A stretch of 64,000 nucleotides of DNA from Paenibacillus soyae. GTDB lineage: Bacteria > Bacillota > Bacilli > Paenibacillales > Paenibacillaceae. Positions 15,019-23,673 of the stretch are shown piece after piece. The notes under the pieces are model-generated. The model ran no database searches. It was not told the origin of the DNA and worked only from the letters and a program-made list of their open reading frames with translations. The DNA is taken from NCBI RefSeq assembly GCF_024623455.1, contig NZ_JANIPJ010000010.1:111195-175194 (forward strand), read 5' to 3'. The position numbers were made by a program, and so were the translations under genes. Each line of letters starts with the position of its first letter. Within the stretch, counting starts at the first letter, position 1.

Positions 15019-16656
15019 CTATTCCCCGTAATGCCCCTTGCGGTAATCATTCGGCGTGCAGCCGGTCCACTTCTTGAATACCTTGCTGAAATACTTCTCG
15101 TCCTGGAAGCCGACCTGCTCCGCAACCTGCGAAATCTTGAGCGAGCGGTTGCCTAGCAGCTCCTTGGCCCGATTCATGCGGATGCCTGCGATGTAGTCGG
15201 AGACGTTCTCGTTCATCTCCTGCTTGAACTTGCGGGAGATATATTCCCGGCTCAGGTAGAAATGGTTCGCCACGTCCTGCAGCGTAATATCCTCGCTTGC
15301 CCGCTGCTCCAGAAACTTCGCGATCTCGCGGATGACGCCGCGCTCCTTGTCCTTGCTCAGGATCCGGTCGGAGACGAGCTTGACCTGCTGGTAGACCGCG
15401 TCCTTCCAAGCCGGATAATCGAAGCGCCCTTCCGCGGTTACCGGGATGCGAAGCGGATTGCAAGGCAGCGCCTCCTCCGCGCCTGTCCCGCCGTCCGCTT
15501 CCTCGGACCCGCTGCCCGGCTGCTCCCACAGCGTCTTCGTCAGCTCGAAGTGGCCCTGCCACGAGGTCAGCTGCTCGAACGAGACGAAGCCGCTCTTCTC
15601 GATATGCTCGAACCACGCGCCGAGCGCGCGCTGGATATGGTCTTTGCTGCCGCCCTGCACGGCGAACCGGATCTGCTCCTCGAACTCGTGGAACGAGAGC
15701 AGCGGATTGCCGCGCTTCGCCGCCGCTTCGTCATAGAGGACGTAGTCGACGGCTCTTCCGAGCACGTTCCGCCGTAGCAGCGCAAGCTTCGCCTGCTCGT
15801 AAGCCTCGCCGGCACCTACAGGGAATGCCAACGGCTCGCTTAAGCCGAAGACGAAACGAGTCTTCAACGTATCCCTCAATGCCGCATTGACGGCCTTCAG
15901 ACTTTCGTCCGGCGCCAGCTCGCCCTCTCCCCATAATACGAGGACAAGCTCCTGCTCCTTGCCCCAGTAGCGGAAAGCGTAGCCGGCTTCGCGCGAGGCG
16001 AGCACTTCGTTCGTGATATTCGTCAGCGCGAAAAACATGAGGTCGGGACCCGACGCCGCGAACTTCTCCCGAACGGCGGGAGACGACAGCTCGAGGCTGA
16101 CCAGCGCGACGCGGGCCCGCCGCAGAGGCTCATCCAGCCGCAGCTCCCGCCGAATTTCCTCAGACATCGCGGCATGCGCGGACGGCTCGTTCAGCACGGA
16201 GCAGAAAAACTGCTCGACGTACATCGGCTTCAGCCGCTTCAGCTCCATCGCGATGGAGCGGCTGCGCGAGCGCTCCTGCTCTTCCTTGCGCAGCTCCTCC
16301 GTCGCCTTGGCGATGGCTTCGTTCAGCTGAGCGGGCTCGATCGGCTTCAAAATATAGTCGATCGAGCCGAACGTGATCGCGTTCCGGACGAGCCGGTAGT
16401 CGTCATGCCCGCTGATGACGATCAGCTTGCTAGCGGGCGCGTGCTTCGCCGCCCATTCCATGACGCCGGCGCCATCCGTGTTCGGCATCATCATGTCGGT
16501 GAAGATGAGCTCCGGCTTATGCTCGCCGATCAGCGCGATGCCTTCCTGACCGTCCTTCGCCTCGTGAATGGACGTAATGCCGTATTTGCTCCAGTCCACG
16601 AGCAGCCGGATGGCGTCGCGGACATGCTTCTCGTCGTCAATGATCAGAGCCTTCAT
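15019..16656 (-). CDS. Response regulator, YesN type (receiver plus AraC DNA-binding domain)
   Basis: This is a 545-residue regulator. The receiver domain (residues 1-120) has the acidic pair Asp7/Asp8, phosphoacceptor Asp54 in FTDMMMPNTDG, Ser82 and Lys104 in YILKPIEP. A middle region of about 270 residues carries no recognised motif. The C-terminal ~100 residues are an AraC helix-turn-helix pair (LQDVANHFYLSREYISRKFK and ISQVAEQVGFQDEKYFSKVFK). It overlaps the histidine kinase gene by 20 bases. It is probably phosphorylated by that kinase and activates the divergent sugar ABC transporter at 18677-21881; this is by analogy with many Paenibacillus loci. Confidence 0.95.
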   Translation of the reverse strand: MKALIIDDEKHVRDAIRLLVDWSKYGITSIHEAKDGQEGIALIGEHKPELIFTDMMMPNTDGAGVMEWAAKHAPASKLIVISGHDDYRLVRNAITFGSIDYILKPIEPAQLNEAIAKATEELRKEEQERSRSRSIAMELKRLKPMYVEQFFCSVLNEPSAHAAMSEEIRRELRLDEPLRRARVALVSLELSSPAVREKFAASGPDLMFFALTNITNEVLASREAGYAFRYWGKEQELVLVLWGEGELAPDESLKAVNAALRDTLKTRFVFGLSEPLAFPVGAGEAYEQAKLALLRRNVLGRAVDYVLYDEAAAKRGNPLLSFHEFEEQIRFAVQGGSKDHIQRALGAWFEHIEKSGFVSFEQLTSWQGHFELTKTLWEQPGSGSEEADGGTGAEEALPCNPLRIPVTAEGRFDYPAWKDAVYQQVKLVSDRILSKDKERGVIREIAKFLEQRASEDITLQDVANHFYLSREYISRKFKQEMNENVSDYIAGIRMNRAKELLGNRSLKISQVAEQVGFQDEKYFSKVFKKWTGCTPNDYRKGHYGE

Positions 16657-18541
16657 CGCGGTTCCCCTCCTCGGACGTAATCGGAATTTGAATGCTGACC
16701 GTGAACCCGTTATCCTCCGAACGGGCCACCCTCATCGAGGCGTCGGGGCTGTGGTGAAGCTGCAGCCGGGCCAGCACGTTGCGAAGGCCGATGCCGCCGT
16801 CCTCCGACGTGTCGGACGCAAGCGAGGCAAGCGGCTCGTCCAGCTGCTTCTGAAGCTCCGCGAGCCGCTCGTCCGTCACGCCGGAGCCGTTGTCGCTCAC
16901 TTCGAGGACGAGGAGGTCCGGCTCGCGGACGATCGTGCTGGAGACGACGAGCCTCGTCGGTTCGCCCGACTGCATGAAGCCGTGCTTGAAGAAGTTTTCG
17001 AGCAGGGGCTGCAGGATCATTTTCGGGACGAGAACGGTCTTGCTCTCCTCCTCCACCCGCCATTCGACGTCCAGCGCCGTGTCGAAGCGCTGCTTCTGCA
17101 GATCGAGATACGCGCTGGCGTAGTCGAGCTCGCGGCTCAGCTCCACGACGCCGCCCGCCGTATTCATCTGGTAGCGCATCATGCGGCCGAGGGAGGCGAT
17201 AAGCGAATACGCTTTGAAATCGCCGTTCTGCAGCGATACGGTGCCGATGGACTGCAGCGCGTTATACAGGAAGTGCGGGTTAATCTGCGCCTGCAGCGCC
17301 TTCAATTCGTTCGTCTTGCTCACGATCTCGAGCTGGTATTCCGTCTTGATAAGGTGGTTGATCTTCGCCATCATCGAACGGAACCGCTTGGCGAGGAGTC
17401 CGATCTCGTCATTGCCCTCCACGTCGATATTGACGCTGAGGTTGCCCGTCTCGATCTTGTTCACGTAGCCGATCAGCCGGAGCAGCGGCTTCGTGATGCG
17501 GATGGAGATGACGAGCGTCGCGATGACCACGATCGAGAGGAATCCGGCGCCGACGGCCATGTTGAGACGCGCGATCCGGTCCGCCGAGCTGTACAGATGC
17601 TTGTAGGGCGTCTGCTTGATCAGCACCCAATCCATGAAGGACGTGCTCACCTTCTCATAGAAAATAATGCCGTCGAACCCGTCCGCCTGCCAGTCCAGAT
17701 GGCCGCTGTCCGAGCCCGAGCCAAGTACGGCCTGCATAAGCGCGGAGCTTGGACCTTGCTTCTCGGCTTCCTCATCGGATGACAGAATCAAGCCGCCGGA
17801 AGCATCGGTAATGTAAAACTGTTCATGACCGGCGTCGTACAGCTCGCGGTTGAGCTCCCGGAGCACGTTCAGCCGGATGTCGATGGACAGCTCGGCCAGC
17901 CGCTCTTCGCTCGGGGCGCGGAAGATGGGGCGGTGGAGCGTGAATACCGTCTCGTCTTCGGCGCCGGTGTTCAGGTCCAGCCCGTAATTATGGCTCGGAT
18001 GGGACGGCTCGAGGTAGGCCTTGGCAGCGGTGAGCTCCACGGGTTCCGCGTGCTTGCCGACCTTCAGATCGTCCTTCCACAGCAGGTAGGTCGTGCTTTG
18101 CTTCACCACGTACAGGCGGACCTTGTGGAACTCGCTGACGCTCTGATACATGTTGTACAGGTGGTCCTTCAGCAGATTGCGGTTGCGGATGACGTCGGTC
18201 AGATCGTTCGGGATCACCTCGTCCTCCATGCCATGCTCCAGAATGTAATAGAGCGAGCGGGGCGTGTTCATCGAGTTGTAGACGGCAAGCGACTTCTGAT
18301 TAATATTGTTCATGTAGTTCGTAACGTTGGCCTTGCCCAGCGACAGCAGCCGCGTGTTGTTGGCGATCGCATCCTCGGTTAGGGAACGCGTCGTAGCCTG
18401 ATAGGAGATGACCATGGAGACCGCGATCGGAAGGATCGTAGCCGCAAGCAGAAGCAGCATGAGCTTCTGGCGAATGGTATGAAAGGGCTTTCTTATTTTC
18501 ATGCGGGCACCCCGTTCGACATATTTGGCGAGGAATGTCAT
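16637..18541 (-). CDS. Sensor histidine kinase, YesM type
   Basis: A 634-residue membrane kinase. Counted from ATG 18541 (GAGG six bases upstream), TM1 is about 26-47, an extracytoplasmic sensing domain 48-320, TM2 about 326-348, then a HAMP linker (ITKPLLRLIGYVNKIETGNL), the phospho-accepting His423 in INPHFLYNALQSIG, the N-box QPLLENFFKHGF and the ATP-binding DNGSGV and GIGLRNVLARL. An ATG at codon 14 is a second candidate start but lacks a ribosome binding site. It is the partner of the overlapping YesN-like regulator. The large extracellular domain may sense a sugar directly or through the nearby lipoprotein. Confidence 0.95.
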   Translation of the reverse strand: MTFLAKYVERGARMKIRKPFHTIRQKLMLLLLAATILPIAVSMVISYQATTRSLTEDAIANNTRLLSLGKANVTNYMNNINQKSLAVYNSMNTPRSLYYILEHGMEDEVIPNDLTDVIRNRNLLKDHLYNMYQSVSEFHKVRLYVVKQSTTYLLWKDDLKVGKHAEPVELTAAKAYLEPSHPSHNYGLDLNTGAEDETVFTLHRPIFRAPSEERLAELSIDIRLNVLRELNRELYDAGHEQFYITDASGGLILSSDEEAEKQGPSSALMQAVLGSGSDSGHLDWQADGFDGIIFYEKVSTSFMDWVLIKQTPYKHLYSSADRIARLNMAVGAGFLSIVVIATLVISIRITKPLLRLIGYVNKIETGNLSVNIDVEGNDEIGLLAKRFRSMMAKINHLIKTEYQLEIVSKTNELKALQAQINPHFLYNALQSIGTVSLQNGDFKAYSLIASLGRMMRYQMNTAGGVVELSRELDYASAYLDLQKQRFDTALDVEWRVEEESKTVLVPKMILQPLLENFFKHGFMQSGEPTRLVVSSTIVREPDLLVLEVSDNGSGVTDERLAELQKQLDEPLASLASDTSEDGGIGLRNVLARLQLHHSPDASMRVARSEDNGFTVSIQIPITSEEGNRDEGSDH

Positions 18542-18676
18542 TCTTGCCTCAACAGTAACCGATAACCCGCATAGAGGTCAATATATTCCACCTAGCTGTT
18601 CATCATCCTCCGTCGCTGAGGCCGTGGCGCACCCCGTATACTTAAGAGCATAGACGAGAAAGGGGAGACTTGGGGC

Positions 18677-19582
18677 ATGGCCAAAACAGTGCAGGGACCA
18701 CGGTCCGCGAAGCTCAGCGAATGGCTGCAGCAGACGATATTCGTCGGACCGGGCCTCATCGCTTTTATACTCATTGTGCTGACGCCGTTCGCCATGGGTT
18801 TTTATTATACGTTCACGGAGTGGGACGGTCTGGACCTTGGCGGAGCCGAGTGGACGGGGATGGCGAACATTGAACGGATCTTCACGAATGATCCGAGATT
18901 CTGGCAGGCGTTCTGGTTCACGGCGAAGTTCACGCTAGCAGCCGTGCTCCTCACGAACGTGGTCGCGTTCCTGCTCGCCCTGCTGATGACGCAGAACGTG
19001 AAGAGCCGCGGCGTGCTGCGGACGATCTTTTTCCTGCCGAACGTGATCGGGGGTTTGCTGCTCGGTTACATCTGGTACTTTATCTTCACCCGGGGCTTCA
19101 GCGCCATCGGCGAAGCGACGAACATCGGCTTCTTCAATCTGCAGTGGCTGGGGACGCCGAACACCGCATTCTGGGGCATCGTCATCGTGTTCGTCTGGCA
19201 GACGGCCGGCTATATGATGATTATCTACATCGCGGCGATTATCGGGGTGCCTAAGGATTTGCTGGAGGCCGCCCGCATCGACGGCGCAGGCCGATGGCAG
19301 GTGCTGAGATCGGTGCTCGTGCCGCTCATTATGCCGGCGATCACCATTTGTTTGTTCCTGACGACCTCGAACGCGTTCAAAATGTTCGACCTCAACCTGT
19401 CGCTGACGGGCGGGGGCCCGGGCAACTCGACGGAATCGATCGCGCTCAACGTTTACCGCGAAGCGCTCGTGAACAACCGTTACGGGCTGGGCACGGCCAA
19501 AGCGATGATCTTCTTCATCGGCGTGGCCCTGATTACGGTGACGCAGGTTTGGTTCACGAAGAAGCGGGAGGTGGAGGCGTAG
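18677..19582 (+). CDS. Sugar ABC transporter permease (MalF/UgpA type)
   Basis: A 301-residue CUT1-family permease with six membrane segments (first at FVGPGLIAFILIVLTPFAMGF) and the EAA loop near LLEAARIDGAGRWQVLRSVLVPLIMPAI. ATG 18677 follows AAAGGGGAG. It is the first gene of permease-permease-SBP; no ATPase is present, which is usual for CUT1 systems served by a shared MsmX-type ATPase. A TATACT box lies about 40 bases upstream. The substrate is unknown. Confidence 0.95.
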   Translation: MAKTVQGPRSAKLSEWLQQTIFVGPGLIAFILIVLTPFAMGFYYTFTEWDGLDLGGAEWTGMANIERIFTNDPRFWQAFWFTAKFTLAAVLLTNVVAFLLALLMTQNVKSRGVLRTIFFLPNVIGGLLLGYIWYFIFTRGFSAIGEATNIGFFNLQWLGTPNTAFWGIVIVFVWQTAGYMMIIYIAAIIGVPKDLLEAARIDGAGRWQVLRSVLVPLIMPAITICLFLTTSNAFKMFDLNLSLTGGGPGNSTESIALNVYREALVNNRYGLGTAKAMIFFIGVALITVTQVWFTKKREVEA

Positions 19583-19583
19583 C

Positions 19584-20417
19584 ATGCCGACGAAACAGAG
19601 ATATACGCCCGCGAATTTCGCGCTCGAGCTGATCGGCGCGGCGGCCGCCCTCATCTTCCTGGTGCCGTTCTACTTCTTGCTCGCGAACTCGTTCAAGAAG
19701 CTGAAGGATATCCTGCTCAATGCCGCTACGTTCCCGGAGTCGCTGGGACTGGATAACTTCCGGAGAGCGTGGGTGGCGATCGACTTCCCGAAGGTGTTCC
19801 TGAACTCCTTCCTGATCACCTCCGTCAGCGTGCTGCTGCTGGTCGTGATCAGCTCGATGATGGCGTACCGGCTCGTGCGCCGGCCGACGACGTTCAACAA
19901 GCTGCTCCTCACGGTGCTCGTCGCCGCGATGATCATTCCGTTCCAGTCGGTCATGCTGCCGCTGATGCGCATCACGTCGCTGTTCGAGCTTCGCGGCGAG
20001 TTTTACGGCATCGTCATCTGCTACATGGGCTTTGGCATCTCATTGTCGATGTTCCTGTACCACGGGTTTATCAAGTCGGTGCCGCTCGAGATCGAGGAGG
20101 CGGCCGTCGTGGACGGGTGCTCGCCTTATGGCGTGTTCTGGCGCATCGTGTTCCCGCTGTTGAAGCCGATCGGCGTAACGGTCGCCATCCTGAACGTGCT
20201 CTGGATCTGGAACGACTATCTGCTGCCGGTGCTGGTCATTAACGATGCGATGACGACGATTCCGCTTGCGGTCCAGAAGTTTTTCGGCCAATATTTACGG
20301 AAGTGGGATCTCGCCATGGCGGCGCTCACGCTCAGCACGATTCCGATCGTCATTTTCTTCCTCATGCTGCAGAAGCACATTATCGAGGGCATTACGGCGG
20401 GGTCGGTGAAGGGGTAA
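19584..20417 (+). CDS. Sugar ABC transporter permease (MalG/UgpE type)
   Basis: A 277-residue permease starting one base after the previous stop. It has six membrane segments and the EAA loop EIEEAAVVDGCSPYGVFWRIVFPLLKP, ending with the family tail IIEGITAGSVKG. It forms a heterodimer with the preceding permease. Confidence 0.95.
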   Translation: MPTKQRYTPANFALELIGAAAALIFLVPFYFLLANSFKKLKDILLNAATFPESLGLDNFRRAWVAIDFPKVFLNSFLITSVSVLLLVVISSMMAYRLVRRPTTFNKLLLTVLVAAMIIPFQSVMLPLMRITSLFELRGEFYGIVICYMGFGISLSMFLYHGFIKSVPLEIEEAAVVDGCSPYGVFWRIVFPLLKPIGVTVAILNVLWIWNDYLLPVLVINDAMTTIPLAVQKFFGQYLRKWDLAMAALTLSTIPIVIFFLMLQKHIIEGITAGSVKG

Positions 20418-20479
20418 CGGATTGACCGGCCTCGGCAGAGAGTCAACATTTTACACCTAATCGTTCAATATCGTCGGTG

Positions 20480-20507
20480 TTGTGCCTTGTCGTTGCACAA
20501 CTATAAT
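20480..20507 (+). promoter_or_regulatory. Internal promoter for the solute-binding protein
   Basis: TTGTGC (20480-20485) and a perfect TATAAT (20502-20507) with a 16-base spacer lie in the 147-base gap before the binding-protein gene. An own promoter would allow the lipoprotein to be made in excess over the permeases. Confidence 0.75.
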
Positions 20508-20512
20508 GGCGA

Positions 20513-20526
20513 TGAAAGCGCTGCAA
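20513..20526 (+). promoter_or_regulatory. Candidate cre (CcpA) site
   Basis: TGAAAGCGCTGCAA matches the Bacillus cre consensus TGWAANCGNTNWCA at 12 of 14 positions and lies on the predicted start of transcription, where CcpA would repress. Confidence 0.5.
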
Positions 20527-20564
20527 GACAGCGATATCGAGAATATACCAGGGAGGTCTTTTCG

Positions 20565-21881
20565 ATGAAAAAAATGATGATGCTGCTCGCATCCGCGGTT
20601 ATGCTGGTCGGGTTGACAAGCGCTTGCGGCAACAGCAACAACGGCGGGGGCAACACGAACTCGGGGAACGGGAACGCTACGGCGACGGCAAGCGCGGAGC
20701 CGACCGAGGCGCCTAAGAAAGACGTCACGATCAAGGTATTCCAATTCAAGGTCGAGATCGCGGAAGCGCTCGAGAAGATGGCGGCGGAATACGAGAAAGA
20801 AACCGGCGTGAAGGTCGAAATCGAGACGCACGGCGGCGGCGAGGACTATAGCGCGCTTCTGAAAGCGGAGCTTGCGGCGGGCGAAGAGCCCGAGATCTTC
20901 AACTCCAGCGGCTGGGCCGGCTTCGATCCTTACGTGGACCGCGCGGCCGACCTGTCGGGCGAGCCATGGGCGAAGGACCTGGTGGAAGCGTCCAAAGCGC
21001 AAATTACGCGCGACGGCAAGCTGCTCGGCATGCCGATGAACCTCGAAGCTTACGGCTTCACGTACAATAAAGATTTGTTCGCTCAGGCTGGAATCACGGA
21101 GCTGCCTAAGACGCTCGACGAGCTGTCCGCTGCGGCGGAGAAGCTGAAGGCGGCCGGCATCACGCCGTTCGCGCTCACTTCCGAATGGTGGTCGATGGGT
21201 ATTCACACGCTGAACATCGCGCTGGCGAACCAAGCCGATCCGGCTGCGTTCATCGAAGACGTGAAAGCGGGCAAAGCGACGCTGAAGGACGACCCGACGA
21301 TGAAGGAATGGCTGAAGCTGGTCGACATCATGTTCGCTAACGGTCAAGACAACGCTCTGACGACGGACTACAACACGCAAGTGGCCGAATTCGCGGCAGG
21401 CAAATACGCGATCATTCAACACGGCAACTGGATTCAAGGCATGGTCGACGAAGTGGACCCTGAGCTGAACCTCGGCATGATGCCGGTACCGCTTCTGGAC
21501 GCTCCGAACGTGTTCACGGGCGTTCCGAACAACTGGATCGTGAACAGCAAGTCCGACCAAGTCGAAGAAGCGAAAGCGTTCTTGAACTGGATGGTTACTT
21601 CCGAGACAGGCAAGAAGTATATCGCAACCGACTTCAAATTCGTGCCGGCTCTGACATCCATCACGGCAGACCCTGCGGCAGTCGGCGACATCGCGGCAGA
21701 CTTCGCGACGTTCTCCGCTGCTAACCCTGCTCAAGTGAAAAGCTGGAACTGGGACCGCTTCCCGGACGGCATCACGCAGCAATGGGGCGCGGCGATGCAG
21801 GAGTACCTCGGCAAGCAGATCACGGGCGACGAGCTGCTCGGCAAGCTTGACGCGGCGGTTCGCGACATCGTAGGCAACTAA
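20565..21881 (+). CDS. Sugar ABC transporter lipoprotein, extracellular solute-binding protein family 1
   Basis: A 438-residue lipoprotein. The frame is open upstream but ATG 20565, eight bases after GGAGG, begins a clear lipoprotein signal with lipobox LTSAC (Cys21) and a Gly/Asn/Thr-rich linker. The mature part has the CUT1 pattern: TIKVFQFKVEIAEALEKMAAEYEKETGVKVEIET, GKLLGMPMNLEAYGFTYNKDLF, GKYAIIQHGNWIQG. It delivers a mono- or oligosaccharide to the two permeases. The GC-rich gene ends in a strong terminator. Confidence 0.96.
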   Translation: MKKMMMLLASAVMLVGLTSACGNSNNGGGNTNSGNGNATATASAEPTEAPKKDVTIKVFQFKVEIAEALEKMAAEYEKETGVKVEIETHGGGEDYSALLKAELAAGEEPEIFNSSGWAGFDPYVDRAADLSGEPWAKDLVEASKAQITRDGKLLGMPMNLEAYGFTYNKDLFAQAGITELPKTLDELSAAAEKLKAAGITPFALTSEWWSMGIHTLNIALANQADPAAFIEDVKAGKATLKDDPTMKEWLKLVDIMFANGQDNALTTDYNTQVAEFAAGKYAIIQHGNWIQGMVDEVDPELNLGMMPVPLLDAPNVFTGVPNNWIVNSKSDQVEEAKAFLNWMVTSETGKKYIATDFKFVPALTSITADPAAVGDIAADFATFSAANPAQVKSWNWDRFPDGITQQWGAAMQEYLGKQITGDELLGKLDAAVRDIVGN

Positions 21882-21893
21882 TCGGTTTTTGAG

Positions 21894-21939
21894 AAAGGCC
21901 TCGCGGCGGGTTTTGTACCTGCTGGGGGGCCTTTTTTTG
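21894..21939 (+). terminator. Terminator after the sugar transporter (copy A of a duplicated terminator)
   Basis: A GGCCTCGCGGCGGGT arm pairs with ACCTGCTGGGGGGCC and is followed by seven T. The sequence is nearly the same as the terminator at 22959-23000. Confidence 0.92.
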
Positions 21940-21959
21940 TTGCTTAGGAATCATGAGCT

Positions 21960-22085
21960 GGAATAGCGGCATAAACGGTGTTATTTTCAAAGCAACGATA
22001 GCCGCAGGGGGGAATAGCGGCATAAACGGCACTAATTCCTTAGGAAATGAGGGGATTTCTCATTAGGGAACGCATTAACGGTATT
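21960..22085. repeat. 51-bp tandem repeat array 4, short and degenerate
   Basis: GGAATAGCGGCATAAACGG occurs at 21960 and again at 22011, exactly 51 bases later, and a weaker third copy (GCATTAACGG at 22072) has drifted by one base. The unit contains a GCGGC/GCCGC dyad. The minus strand reads PFMPLF repeats without a ribosome binding site. Confidence 0.8.
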
Positions 22086-22415
22086 TTGGGTGCTATTTCG
22101 GTGTTATGTTGGGGTTCTTGTGAAAATAAAGGTAGAATTGCCGTTATTTCATAGCAGCAGCTCATCAAGGAAAAAGCCTGCGGAAGAGCAACCGTCTGTT
22201 AGCACGCGAAGTCGCTGTTTTGGACGTGGGTGGAAATGATGACATATGTGCGACTATTTCTACGTTTGCGGCGTTTACCTATCGATGCACGTTCACAGAG
22301 GGGCTACAGCCTACAGCAGAAATGTTAAGGGCTTCATAGGTAGTCTGAATGAATGGTTAGGCTTAGCAGCGTTGATGCAGACTATTGTTCAATCGTTCAC
22401 ATCTGGAGGGTTACC
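22086..22415. other. Intergenic region, no gene recognised
   Basis: About 330 bases of lower GC than the flanks. It holds the decayed end of array 4 and the ribosome binding site of the next gene (GGAGG at 22405). Short frames here lack ribosome binding sites. No promoter is convincing. Confidence 0.5.
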
Positions 22416-22940
22416 ATGGCTCGAACTTGGAAGATTGTGCTTATATTATCCCTGCTAGTTAACGGGATCCTGGCATGGAAGGTATTCTATCCCCATGCAC
22501 CTAATGATTCGGCTCGCATGTACTACCAACAAACGGTAATCAATCTTCGCTTAGCGGTTAATGCACTCGATGAAGCGAGCTCATCATCGGAGGAGCGCGA
22601 CATCATAACCTGGATTCATCTAGCGAACCAGCATTTGCACGAGGCCCTATTCGATATGCATTATTACGAAGATGCGTTTAACAGACGACGAATTCAGGCT
22701 GGCAATCTGAGCGCTGAATTATATACGCGGTGGCAAGATTTGAGCAGGATTGAATTTGGTTTAATAAAAGGTGAAAACCCTGACAACGAATATATCCGAT
22801 ACCTATTAAAGAACCTTGCCTATTGGTCCGATAACCTACCCGATGTGTATACGAAACAAACGGTTGGACAAATCAAACGCACCATGAATGATGTGGATGA
22901 GCTCAAACCTGACATCCGCGTCTCTAGTGGCGATGAATAG
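22416..22940 (+). CDS. Hypothetical membrane-anchored protein
   Basis: A 174-residue protein; ATG 22416 lies six bases after GGAGG. Residues 5-24 (WKIVLILSLLVNGILAWKVF) form a signal anchor with two Arg/Lys before it, so the rest is probably outside the membrane. The remainder is helical and rich in Asn, Asp, Glu and Tyr. I do not recognise the family. Codon use and GC are lower than in neighbours, and the gene lies between two near-identical terminators, so it may be an acquired unit. Confidence 0.7.
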   Translation: MARTWKIVLILSLLVNGILAWKVFYPHAPNDSARMYYQQTVINLRLAVNALDEASSSSEERDIITWIHLANQHLHEALFDMHYYEDAFNRRRIQAGNLSAELYTRWQDLSRIEFGLIKGENPDNEYIRYLLKNLAYWSDNLPDVYTKQTVGQIKRTMNDVDELKPDIRVSSGDE

Positions 22941-22958
22941 CTTTGAACGGTTTTTGCG

Positions 22959-23000
22959 AAAGGCCTCGCGGCGGGTTTGTACCCGCTGCGGGGCTTTTTT
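22959..23000 (+). terminator. Terminator, copy B of a duplicated terminator
   Basis: A GCCTCGCGGCGGGT arm pairs with ACCCGCTGCGGGGC and is followed by six T. Its flank GGTTTTTG.GAAAGGCCTCGCGG is shared with copy A 1065 bases upstream. Confidence 0.93.
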
Positions 23001-23109
23001 GGCGTAGGGGTTGCATTGAAAAATAATGCTTGGTTTACAGCATTCCATGCGACCACTACTTGATTCGAAGCGTCTTCCCATTGAAAGCATTGGAATCGAG
23101 GTGGCGCGC

Positions 23110-23655
23110 GTGGATGCGTATATTCAATATTGGAGAATGTTTAGCGGGTTTTTGCCGGTATTCATCACGGCGACGGCCGTTCTAACGGCTGTTTGCGCCG
23201 TGGTATGGTGGAAGAGAGTGAGAGGTAGCCAACAAGATGCGGCGAAGAACAGTCTATTGGAATGGGCAGCGAGCTTCGTATTACTATCCGCGTTATTCAT
23301 GACTCTCACCCCGACCAGAACCCATATACGCTATCATTTCGACGCCTCCATCGAAGTGGGCATGATCTACAGCGGAGGGGTCGAAAGCATGATCAATCTG
23401 TTGCTCTTTGTGCCGTTTGTTATCCTTCTGCAGATCAGGTTCAGGAGAGTATCGCGTCTCTATATCCTCCTGGCGGCCTGCTCGATTTCAGCCATCATTG
23501 AAGGGCTGCAATATGCTCTTCCGATCGGAAGAGTGGCGGCGGTCCATGATTTTATCCTGAACACGTTCGGTTCGTTGGTTGGCGTTATAATTGGCGGGCT
23601 TGCGACGAGTATGACGAAATCCGTTCAGTCTCGTGGGGATGTCAAGGAGGGATAA
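23110..23655 (+). CDS. VanZ-like membrane protein
   Basis: A 181-residue protein with four to five membrane segments (FLPVFITATAVLTAVCAVVWW, LEWAASFVLLSALFMTL, MINLLLFVPFVILLQI, LYILLAACSISAIIEGLQY, then HDFILNTFGSLVGVIIGGLA). The N..LF.PF, E..Q and D...N..G signature places it in the VanZ family, named after a teicoplanin-resistance protein but mostly of unknown role. GTG 23110 with GAGG eight bases upstream is preferred; ATG 23026 in frame has no ribosome binding site. It is convergent with the EcsC-like gene. Confidence 0.85.
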   Translation: MDAYIQYWRMFSGFLPVFITATAVLTAVCAVVWWKRVRGSQQDAAKNSLLEWAASFVLLSALFMTLTPTRTHIRYHFDASIEVGMIYSGGVESMINLLLFVPFVILLQIRFRRVSRLYILLAACSISAIIEGLQYALPIGRVAAVHDFILNTFGSLVGVIIGGLATSMTKSVQSRGDVKEG

Positions 23656-23673
23656 GGGTGAAGTGAATTACCC

